NCBI GenBank assembly: GCA_012845835.1
Contig: JABAKD010000023.1
Span: 2,428,197-2,492,196 of the forward strand
Direction: 5' to 3'
Source: Undaria pinnatifida
Lineage: Eukaryota; Sar; Phaeophyceae; Laminariales; Alariaceae
DNA: 64,000 nucleotides
The position numbers were made by a program, and so were the translations under genes. The notes under the pieces were generated by a model. That model made no database searches and was not told the DNA's origin. It saw only the letters and a list, made by a program, of their open reading frames with translations. Shown one piece after another: positions 54,447 through 64,000 of this stretch (positions are counted from its first letter, which is position 1; each line of letters opens with the position of its first letter).

Positions 54447-55009
54447 CAGGGATGTACATGACTTCAGATTGAAAACATTACGCACCCGTAATTACGGCAA
54501 ATCGGGGATTGACATTACGCACGCGTAATCACGGCTACCGTGCGGGGACAAAAGCCCCCCATCCCCGGGGGTTCCGTGTGTAGCTGTGTTACCCTGTACC
54601 CAGGGGTTCCGTACGTAGCATTTGCTATCTTGCTTTGCGTTCTCGCCGAGATGTGGTGTCTGTTATCAATAGTATGTTTGTATGTCTGATGTATGACACC
54701 CTACCGCCACAGCTGCAGCCCTGCAGCAACCGTTGAAGAGCATGTTGTGGTGTAGTGGTGTCTGCTGTTATGGTGCGCTGCTGTGTGTGCTGTTCTGTGG
54801 TGCTGCTGTTTTTTTAATTCTTGGGGGGGTTCTTGGGGGGGGGGGGGGGGGGATATGGGGGGGGTTCTTGGGGGGGGGGGGGGGGGAGGATATGGGGGGG
54901 TCCCGTGGAGGAACCGTAGAAATACGGAACATTACCGCGGAATATCCACATTACGCACGGCCCATCCACATTACCCGTAATTACCCGTAATGCGTAATGT
55001 ACATCCCTG
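54447..55009. mobile_element. hAT-like non-autonomous element (MITE)
   Basis: The termini CAGGGATGTACAT (54447-54459) and its exact complement ATGTACATCCCTG (54997-55009) are flanked by the 8-bp duplication GATCATAG at 54439-54446 and 55010-55017. A TIR starting CAGGG with an 8-bp duplication is the hAT superfamily signature. Subterminal motifs of the form ATTACGCA and CCGTAATTAC recur near both ends, as in hAT transposase binding sites. The 563-bp element has no transposase. It contains two imperfect GGGGTTCCGT-(G/A)CGTAGC-like repeats and a G-run cluster at 54823-54900. Confidence 0.88.
54823..54900 (+). repeat. G-run cluster (potential G-quadruplex)
   Basis: Five G tracts of 7, 18, 8, 17 and 7 bases are separated by short TTCTT, ATAT and AGGATAT spacers, an apparent two-unit tandem. 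Runs this long on one strand can form stable quadruplexes. The plus-strand frame across it (54733-54990) is a poly-Gly artefact. Confidence 0.85.
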
Positions 55010-55017
55010 GATCATAG

Positions 55018-58000
55018 CCTCGATCAATTAATAAACTAATGCGTTGTAGCTCTGATCGAACTTGTTCAAGAGAACAGAAGACGTGGCAACGCTTGCGGCA
55101 CTTCTCCTGTCCATGGTCTTCTCGAGACGGGACAAGAACATACAAACAAGCACCTGGTTAGGTTCGATGAGGTAAAAACCTATACATTGATGTCTAAGCG
55201 AATATTCCGCCATATAGTTTCAGATCGCTATATTAGGCACGAGTCGCTGCACTATACAACGGTCGGTGTAATTTCCAGGGAGAGATTAGGCGTTGGGGCG
55301 GGGGGGGGAGGGGGCATCACTCTTACTCTCCGTGTTTTGAAGGGCGAAAAATAATTCCTGGGTCATATGCCGTTTGACGCAACAGGCGGCCAGATTGCAC
55401 TGAGTACCCGATTCCCCAGCACAGGGGGATTGAGCATCTGCTGACACGATTTGGGTTGCGCCTCTGTTCGTGGCGTGCGTATTTAAGTAGACATATACGC
55501 AGGTTTTAAGTATTCCAAAAATTATTGTAGCCGCAATTGGTTCTAAAACACATATTTAGCCCGCAGCACATAACACATGGTTACGAGTGTTGCAACGAGT
55601 AGCCTAGACAGCGTTGCCCAACTACGTTAGGCGCTCTTGCACAATTTAGAGCGGCTCCGTTTGGAGAGCCGCGACTGGTGAGGCTCCAAGTGTGTGAAGC
55701 TGGTGAGGCTCCAGGTGTGACGACTGTCGTATTTCGGTTGGTCGTACGTGTAGTCGGTGACACACCTCGTGCGTTTCGGGTAGAAACTTTCAACATTATA
55801 CAAATCATATTTTAACGTGTGACCACGAAGACAAAAAAAAATGTGACAAAAAACAGATGTGCTGACCTCTCTCGACTATGCCGCGGTTGGAAAGGCCGAC
55901 TTCAGATGTAAGCTAATTTCTCTGCAAGTTTTGTCATCGACGTATAATCAAACTATATTCGTATTTTTCTTGGCAGGTGCCAACAGCACCAAAGACACTG
56001 GTTTGTACCAATCACGCAGTCGTCCGTCTCGCTCAAAAAACAACACAATCAACCACGGACAGAGATAATCCAACTGTTCCCCCCATCGTCGTTTAGTCCC
56101 GTGGTATGCAGCACGTCATACGTTAGATCTGCACAAACTGCCATGCCATCTTCGATCGTTCACTGCATGCGTTACATCGGTCTCGCACACGAGAAGGTAA
56201 CTCGTCAGCATCGACCAACTTTCGCGGTAACGTTACGAAAAAAAAAACTTGACGGTACACAAACAGGAGTCAGAATGCGTGTCCCACAAGTGAAACTGCG
56301 CCTTCGTGTTGGTGTCGCTACAGAGGCATGGCGAACATCCGCGCGTCGAGTGCCTGTTCTGAGTATGTAATCCAATCTAGGTTGATCACTCATCGCGAAA
56401 GAACGCCATTCTAGGCCCCTCGACCTATCATCAACGTCCAATATTTTAACGATACGTATGACGAAAGTATGAATCACCGGTGAACTAATAACACAGCAGT
56501 CGGACGACTTTCCGCAAAAGGTCCGTCGTATAAAAAAATGTATCTTCGTAATTACTGGTCAGTTGGTACGTGGTGTAGGCCTGGGTATATTTCGCCAGGA
56601 AAACAGGTCGGCCCTGCACATGGGTGTCCCAGCCAAGCCTATGCGTTGGTGGTGCTGTTCCAGTCCTATTTTTTCACTCCCATTTTCGCATGGCCACGCT
56701 GACCAGTTTAGCGATGTACTCTGAAGGAAAAATCAAAACCAAACCAGAGACGCCCAAAGTTTGGTACGGCTTGTGTGCCCAACTCACGTCAAAAAATATA
56801 CCGTGGTGGAGTCCAATTGGGTGCTGCGCTTGACGCCAAAACAATTTCATCGTGGCCAAAACACATGTGCTTCGCCCACAAAACCAAAAATGATATACAA
56901 CCTATATCGTCAAATAGTTTTGAAACCTGAGTTTTGTCGTAATCAGTCCCGCGCTGGGTCGTTCAGCGTTCTGTGCTCTTTCGCCAGCGCCGTGCTCTCC
57001 ACTGAAGCCTTCAAATGACACACTACGCCCGTAGGAACCAAATTTCCAAATTTCAGCGACACTGTCGGGGTGCTCACAGGTCACCAAAAATGCTGCCGCT
57101 TTGCCACGAGGTAGTGGGAGCACCTCAGCCCCTTCGCAGAGTCGTTCGTTTTATGACTAGCTGTGACGCCGGACGCCGCAGTTACGGCCAAACCGCGGAA
57201 TATCGTGCACAAATATCATCGTCTAGTGGTCAGAGGTGACTCCAGATCTGTACCCAGTCATCATTTGGACGCATTCTTGATATTTTTTCGTCCGCAGAGC
57301 AACACACGTGCAACCGAGCAAGCGTGGCAGGTATTGCTGTTGCCGCTCCGGTTGCTGTCCCTGCACGAACATGGCACAGTCTGGGTTGCCGAGGGTTGGT
57401 CGCGTACAGGATGGTATTTTTATGAGGGTACGTGATGCACTTGCATTTCTGAGTCAGACCCAGATACGTACAATACGCGTTGCTGTTATAATATTTACTG
57501 CTGCTGCACTGGTGCTCATCGCCTACGGCGAAGGCTGTTTTATGCCGCTTCTGGTCTTGGTAAAGGTTGCTGCCGCAATTGAACCTTTGAGATGGTGCCA
57601 CCGCTGCTGTATGCACGTAAAACAGTCGGCTTTATCTAAAAACGAGACCGATCGCACTCGTCCCACAGCAGTAGAGTTTCTGATGGTATGCTGCGCGTAA
57701 TTTGTTCACGTGTTGTGATACAGTTATTGCCAACGCGCCATTGAGCCCTGCTGTCCGCCCCGTGCAGTGCCAAACTGCATCTGATGTATCTGGTACGAGG
57801 TGTAGCTTAACGGCAGACGACGCGGTGGCGGAGGGTACCTGCCCACACTTTGCAAGTTCTCCATGAACGCTCGTTAGAAATGCAATGCACACCAACGTAC
57901 TTAAAATCGGCTGATGTTCTGCAGTGTTCCCCTGCAAAGGCGTCTACCGAACCATGGCACCCAGCAGCAGGTCTCATCGACTTCCAGTATGCAAAGGCAG

Positions 58001-58682
58001 CGATCAACCACTACATGCCCCCGAGATGATAAAACGAAGTGCAGTTACGGTTGTACATCGTGCTTCAACGTATGGGTGTAGATGATAAGTTACTCACTTC
58101 CTGGCTTGAGAAAAAGGTGCAGAGACAAAGCCTTGCAGCCTGATGCTGCTACACCAGCACAAAAACGATGTTGTAGGACCCCACGACGAGCCTCACCTCT
58201 CTGCCCGCAAACGCGGGTCGTCTAGCCTGGGCACGTCCGTCAAGCCGAAGGTCGGTGGGACTTGGAGTAGCAGATGTCACCAGCGGTAGAGCGATGTTTG
58301 TACGCCGCGAGGCTGGGTTCGAGGAGACCCTCTACGCTATGTGCTGTACTCTACACACCGTGGTCACTCGTAAAATTCAAAAATCTCTCGCATTTAGTAT
58401 AGCAATATACTCCGGAGTATTACTTAGTTGAAGTATCAGGGAGCTAAGGGTTTCAGTACAAATTATGTGCGTGTTTTACTAGACAGCAGTATTCTTTTTC
58501 GGGGAGTGATAATGACACACATGTGGGTGTCATTTTTTTGACACACAGGGGACAAAAGAGCTCCATCCCCGGGTTTCCACCCTCTGGTTTATGCTTATCG
58601 GACACAGCATGCACCTCTCTTTGAGGTCGCAAAGAAGGCTGGATGTCGCGCCCTGTAGGCACGCCGACACCACCGCAGACAG
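55018..58682. other. Gene-less stretch between the hAT MITE and the tandem repeat
   Basis: Overlapping plus frames of 69-130 residues at 56624-57700 have mixed composition; the longest (57308-57700) has a hydrophobic stretch (RVAVIIFTAAALVLIAYG) but no family match, so I do not call a gene. A 20-bp CTGGTGAGGCTCCA-type motif is duplicated at about 55675 and 55703. About 58285-58325 has tRNA-like pieces (AGCGGTAGAGCG and GGGTTCGAG) without a cloverleaf. About 58548-58577 matches a piece of the hAT MITE (54543-54573). Confidence 0.45.
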
Positions 58683-60080
58683 CAGCACGTAGTCTGCACA
58701 TCACTGACCCTTCCATATCCAAGTCGTGGAGCCGGAGATGAAAAAATCGTCGAGAATGATCCCCCTTCGTGGTGCCGTCACCACAGCAGCAGCAGCACGC
58801 AGATCAAACATGCTGCCTGCACTCAATCACCACAGATAGCAGCAGGTAGGATAGATCTTTATCACCGTCAGATATCCGACTGTTGGCGATCATGATGGAG
58901 AAAACGTGGACATAGAGCTTAGTTTGAGACACCTTCACAGGCGCAGCAGCAAACAGCAGCACTGATGCCCCGTAGTACAACCACCAGCACGCAAAGATGA
59001 AAGAAGGAACGAGGCAGATCAAGCGCGTTGCTGGCACGCCATCACCACGATAGATAGCGGACGCAATCTATGCATTGTTGCTGATCCTACATATCTCCGT
59101 TTAGGGGTTCGAGACCGACAAATCAGCACGTAGTCTGCACATCACTGACCTTTCCATATCCAAGTCGTGGAGCCAGAGATGGAAAAATCGTCGAGAACGA
59201 GCTCCCTTCGTGGTGCCGTCATCAGAGCAGCAGCAGCACGCAGATCAAACATGCTGCCTGCACGCAGTCACCTCAACAGAGAGCAGCAGCTAGGCTAGAT
59301 GTTTATCACCGTCACATATCCGACTTTTGGCGTTCATGATGGAGAAAACGCGGAGATAGAGCTTAGTTTGAGATGATACCTTCACAGGCGCAGCAGCAAA
59401 CAGCAGCACTACTAGTGCCCCGTAGTACAACCACCAGCACGCAAAGATGAAAGAAGGAACGAGGCAGATCAAGCGCGTTGCTGGCACGCTATGACGATAG
59501 ACAGCGGACGCAATCTATGCATTGAATCTATGCATTGTTGCTGACCCTAGATAGCCCTAGATATCTCCGTTTAGGGGTTCGAGACCGAGAAATCAGCACG
59601 TAGTCTGCACATCACTGACCCTTCCATATCCAAGTCGTGGAGCCGGAGATGAAAAAATCGTCGAGAACGAGCTCCCTTCGTGGTGTCGTCACCAGAGCAG
59701 CAGCAGCATAGGCACCCGCGCCAGCCACCAAAGATCTCCGCGGCGGAGACGCAGATCAAACATGCTGCCTGCACGCAATCACCTCCACAGATAGTAGCAG
59801 CTAGGCTAGATGGTTATGACCGTCAGATATCCGACGTTTGGCGTTCATGATGGAGAAAACGTGGAGATAGAGCTTAGTTTGAGACACCTTCACAGGCGCA
59901 GCAGCAAACAGCAGCACTGGTGTCACGAAGTACAACCACTACCAGGACGCAAAGATGAAAGAAGGAACGAGGCAGATCAAGCGCGTTGCTGGCACGCCAT
60001 CACCACGATAGACAGCGGACGCAATCTATGCATTGTTGTTGACCCTAGATATCTCCGTTCAGGGGTTCGAGACCGGGAAA
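58683..60080 (+). repeat. Three-unit tandem repeat, about 440-490 bp per unit
   Basis: Units start at 58683, 59125 and 59594 with CAGCACGTAGTCTGCACATC and end with TTAGGGGTTCGAGACCG. Identity is about 90% or more. Unit 3 carries an extra ~45 bp near 59705-59750. Each unit contains a GGGGTTCGAGACC element identical to a pol III box B consensus. On the minus strand, units 1 and 2 share a frame starting MPATRLICLVPSFIFACWW with a hydrophobic stretch, of 77 and 65 residues; unit 3 has a stop in it, so it is probably not coding. It lies just downstream of the MULE transposase. Confidence 0.85.
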
Positions 60081-60429
60081 TCGAGACAGGGAAATCGTCA
60101 GAGTCTGATGCACTACACCCCATCGTTTGAAATACCCGTCGACAGGTTCGTCCTCCACTAGAATCTCACCCTGATTGTTCTGGTAGGCGAAGGTGCTGTA
60201 TGCATGGGCTGCGCCCTCCCGGAGGGAACAGTATACGCCATCCAACGTCAGACCGTCTTCAAATACCACACAAACAAAACCGGTGACAACAGCAGCATAA
60301 AACCACCAATGAACCAGCACATAGACATGTTTTCCACCCAGGCAGGCTCTCTCCCCAATCCTCGCGGCCCATGGACACGAGCAAGGCAAACACCAAGCGC
60401 GGTTCAAAACAGCAAACAGCTGGAAGTTC

Positions 60430-63400
60430 CTATTCCTTCTTTACCCTTTTCGCGCTCCCCCTGCCACTCTCCGTGCAATCCTTCGTCCGAGTCTGCTTCC
60501 TATTTCTTGTCAACTGGAGCGGAGGGTCTCGTATTCCGCTCCAAGTCTCTGAAACGTTACTCTCGCCTCGCCGGGCCCATGCATCAACGGCGCGGCCCAG
60601 TTCGCTGAACATCCCCATCTCGCCAGGTCTAGTGTCCTTCGTCATGTTGTCGGTGTACTTGCGAGCGGCCCTTGTGCAAAGCTCCATGATATTCGCGAAC
60701 GTCCTACCTCTGATGACAGACAGCATACGGTCGGGTGCCGCTTCTTCAGTGCTGGCGTCTCCGAAATCAGCAGGCCCGTCCCAGTCACCAGTGAACCCGC
60801 CATTGTAAGACCCACCCCCATCCTCGTCAAACTTCCCCAAGCCCGCTTTATCCAGGCTCCAATGCTCTGAAGAGGAACGCCACCGTGGGTGTATGGATTC
60901 TCCTTTGAACTCTTTGCCACGTTTTAGGTGCGTGACAAGCGCGGCGAGAACGTGCCTGCATTGCAGCCCTCGCCTCAGTATCTGCAAGCACGTGCACAGT
61001 TGAAAGCCACCAGGGCCTATGACAACGAGGTGTCCTACTTTTCGGTCAGCTTTGTGTTTGTACAAAACTTTCACTATGGAATCAACTTCCACTCCCGCAA
61101 CAAGACGATAAAAAGAAACCAAGGATGTGGTGCCAAACATAGTGATATCAGGTTCCCCCCTTTCCTGGAATACCTCTTCAGGAACCTGGCAACACACGTC
61201 GTCCCCTTCAACGTCGATGCACATATCGTCGTCAGATGATCCGCTGACGTCGTCCGCGGAGCGCGCCGCCAGATTTTGTAGTAACTGCATCGATCCACGC
61301 CCCTCCACCAAAACGCTTGTTTCGTACGCCGAGCTTGCTAACATTTCGGCCAGTACTTCCTGTCGAGATAAATAGGAGCAAGTCCGAAAAGGATGCGGGG
61401 GTGAGCGCAAGGACACAACCGGTCAACCGGTCGCGCCAGGGGAGCATCGGACAGCGTCTGACATTCGCGTCACAAAAGCGTGTGCCAACCGCAGCAAATG
61501 CTCGTCAAAGTGACACGGCCGCGGCAACACACAAGAATAGAGCTTACCTCCGCTGCGTACTTACTGGCTCCAACTTTCTCGTACGCTGTTAGGACTGGTT
61601 CAAGCGATCTCTTGATGTCGTTTTCGACGTGAGCTTTCCCCAAAGAAGCGCGTTTGGTGCTTTGCCTGCAGTACGGACGTTGTCGAAAGGTGCCTGTCAG
61701 CATTATTCGCAACGGCCGTACGTGTACAATGCAGACGAACAAAATGTGCCCAAAAAGGGCGCCAAAAACGAAGACTTCAGAGCATCGTTCCTGCCCGGGG
61801 TTGATATGAAACTACCGACACGCCGTGCGCAGTACCACACCAAACGAGCAATGGAGCGAAAACCCGGTGGGGACGTTGTGTCACTTACATTCGGGATGCC
61901 AGGGCGAGGTCTTCCGCGACTTGTTCGACTCTCTGCCTCACTTGACGAAACGTCGAGTTTCTCTTCAGGTTCCGGCCGTTCTTTATCGCGCTGAAAATAC
62001 CCTCAACGCGCTGAGTGGCTGTCATACCCAAGGTCATGGTTGTCGGGAAAAAACAGCGCGCCCAATACGTGCGTATGCTGCGAACGGCACGTGCGAGGCG
62101 AGAAGGCGCCAGGGACGGTATGTCAAAGGCTTCGTTGGAAAGAGGAAGAGTTCTTCGCGGCGACCAAGTGTTACGACAAGCGGCCACATATACACTAGGT
62201 TGTCCAAAGGGTCGCCTACGCAAATTAAAACCGAAGACAAAAAGGCGTGCAGAAGCGCCCTCACCTGTATAGGTGCTCGTTGACGTATTTTTCACACGCT
62301 GTGCCCTTCACGAGCTGCTTCACGCCCTCCCACACGCGATCAAAGGCCTGGAGACGGGAAAAAAAGAAAAACATGCAGTAAGCTCCTGGAGAACAGACGC
62401 GATAAACTGCTTTCACAACAACATGAGTCTCCATTTAATTCAAGGCAGGCGCGCAAAAAAAAAGAACCCAAGTAAAACCCTGTTCCATTGGTACTGCGAT
62501 CTTCCCACCTCAGTCGATGTCGCATAGGAAGCCGCCGTGAACCGCCGGAGCAATTCCGTGCATCCTGCTTTTTGCAAGGCCCCCATACAATGCTTCTTGA
62601 TGTTCTTACAGATGTGCCAGGAGCAGTACAAGTGCTTCGTGTGAGGAAGAAGCGTCGAGATCGAACTCGTCATTGCTCCGTCGGCATCTGTGATGATTAC
62701 TTAAGGACGGCCGTGGGAGGTTGGCGCTGTGAACATAATATACGTGATGACGGCGATTGAGCAACACCGTTGACACCGAAGCAAACCCGAACTACTCAGT
62801 AGGCTCCGCGATCCATTCATTCATCATACAAAAAAAACGTGAAGACAAGCTCACCTTCGGGTGGCCCCCGCAAATCTCCAGGAAGAACTGGTTTGCGAAG
62901 TCGAATGTTTCGCTTTGTTCGTTGCCGAGAAAACCCTGGGCGAAAACGATGGTCTTATTCTCAGAGTCGACGCCCACATACAAACACAGCTTGAAGTCGT
63001 ACCTGTCGAAAATGCAGTGTACGTGGGTGGGTCGTCATCGTTTGCACGGCAATGATTGCCGATCCGGAGGAAAGGCATCTTTTACTACTGGACGAAGCCC
63101 TCACACGTACGAACAACGTCGTCACATCAATGGGAGGGTAGGAGGCAATTGAAGACTTCCACACCCTCCTCACCTGTTGGTGAGACACGTATTGTCCTGG
63201 ATAACAACACCGCCATAGGTTCTTGCCAGCATAACTTGTTCGGGTGAAGCCCACATGATGGACCGTAGCACCTGGTCGGCATCAACATCCCACTTCACGG
63301 TCTGCGGTCCTCTTTCCAGCTCCGCCACAAGGTTGAGAGCGTCTTCGCCCGATGCCCAGCGCCCACGTAGCACCTTCGCCGACAAATTGCGCACCTGCGT

Positions 63401-63952
63401 GGGACACAGGAGGACAAAGGCGAGGAGGACGCTACTGTGTAGTTGTTGCAATCACACAACCGATTTCGTGACATCAACCTACGCGCAAAAGCATAGACGG
63501 AAGTCATATGAAACACCCGTTGAGGATACTATCTAACCGAGGCGAAGGTAGACAAGATGCTGAGGAGGCGGGGGTTCGATTCGCCGCTCGCCCTTCAGCA
63601 AAGTACGAAGGGTGTTGTGGTATGTCTCTACGCCAGTAGTGACATTTTGAATCGGAACGAGGGGACCGACGCCGACACAGGCAACCAAAAATAAACCGTA
63701 ACTTTCAGAGGTACCGTAATGACCGGTTCACCGTGTTCACACCTTTCGTGCACCCTGCGGGCCGAGCTTGTACGGCTTCATTTCCTCCGCAACGCAGCGG
63801 TAGATGAGGTGTGGTCTCACCCCCCCCAACGTCATCTTGCGGATTTGACCCATGCAACGCTTTTCAATCTCATCCACAGGGACCAAGTTCTCTTGCTCGA
63901 GTTGGGACGCGCGAGAATCCATATCACAGGCGGCAGCGTGCTCAAGATGGAC
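60430..63952 (-). CDS. Mutator-like (MULE) transposase with SWIM finger, 5' partial, probably inactivated
   Basis: Eight minus-strand exons join with consensus GT/AG sites: 63952-63743, 63394-63174, 63002-62855, 62699-62509, 62348-62265, 62215-61889, 61665-61548 and 61359-60430. Phases match at six of seven junctions. Motifs in order: VVIQDNTCLTNR (first catalytic Asp), LYVGVDSENKTIVFAQGF, VIITDADGAM (second Asp, partly across the junction), HLYCSWHICKNIKKH, TLGMTATQRVEGIFSAIKNG, and in the last exon a SWIM finger CTC...GLQCRH. This is the MULE/FAR1-type layout. At the third junction the acceptor reads CTTAAG then TAATC; one G is missing relative to the expected VIITD codon, producing an immediate stop. 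Upstream exon(s) lie beyond 63982. The 328-residue last frame continues 5' of the true acceptor by about 19 residues. Confidence 0.85.
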
Positions 63953-64000
63953 CTGAAGAAAACAATGGACGGGAGGGCACAAGTGAGGGCGGACATCGTC

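Noticed and set aside
54733..54990. Poly-glycine ORF
   Set aside because: It translates the G-run cluster inside the hAT MITE.
58270..58335. tRNA-like sequence with AGCGGTAGAGCG and GGGTTCGAG
   Set aside because: Box A and B-like pieces are present, but the T-loop is disrupted and no acceptor stem closes; at most a tRNA-derived remnant.
58804..59487. Repeated small membrane protein genes in the tandem repeat
   Set aside because: The shared frame is interrupted by a stop in unit 3 and differs in length between units 1 and 2; no independent evidence of coding.
63535..63600. Possible tRNA with GGTTCGATTC and GGCGA/TCGCC ends
   Set aside because: Too short, the T-stem does not form with a 7-nt loop, and no D-arm or anticodon arm can be drawn.

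Overview
This is a eukaryotic, repeat-dominated window, most likely from a brown alga (Phaeophyceae, Ectocarpus-like). The best lineage clue is a 650-residue protein built from about sixteen 38-residue Cys/His repeats with the spacing C-x4-C-x16-C-x2-H-x12 at 49399-51351, with a decayed paralogue at 33893-35200. That spacing is the EsV-1-7 motif, known from the Ectocarpus virus EsV-1 and from the greatly expanded brown-algal family that includes IMMEDIATE UPRIGHT. A short TTAGGG-type interstitial telomere tract and a PAT-type tyrosine-recombinase retrotransposon fit this, but they are not diagnostic.

Layout. 1-18 kb is a mosaic of dispersed repeats. Two copies of a ~2.1 kb repeat (3319-5450 and 14158-16582) sit beside pieces of another repeat family (1716-2575, 5448-5753, 16589-16754). 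One of those pieces was interrupted by a TIR element with a TA duplication (5756-12428). That element was itself interrupted by a structurally complete PAT-like element (6957-12342) carrying gag/RT, RNase H and tyrosine recombinase on the minus strand. 18.2-24.6 kb is a decayed Ty1/copia element with both LTRs, carrying two SINE-like insertions. 27.6-32.9 kb is a decayed minus-strand Ty3/gypsy element. 36.5-41.2 kb holds gypsy fragments in opposing orientations, suggesting nesting.

The right half has a 17-bp TIR MITE (41435-41693), the telomere-like tract (42355-42405), unrecognised decayed coding sequence (43-47 kb), a weak DnaJ-like relic (47.9-48.35 kb), the intact EsV-1-7 gene, a hAT-type MITE with an 8-bp duplication and very long G-runs (54447-55009), a three-unit ~0.47 kb tandem repeat (58683-60080), and a multi-exon Mutator-like transposase with a SWIM finger running off the right edge (60430-63952).

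Only the EsV-1-7 gene looks like an intact cellular gene. Everything else with recognisable coding capacity belongs to mobile elements. No rRNA, true tRNA, CRISPR or prokaryotic operon structure was seen. All calls come from reading the sequence and translations by eye. Exon boundaries and repeat ends are exact where quoted, but family assignments have not been confirmed by any search.
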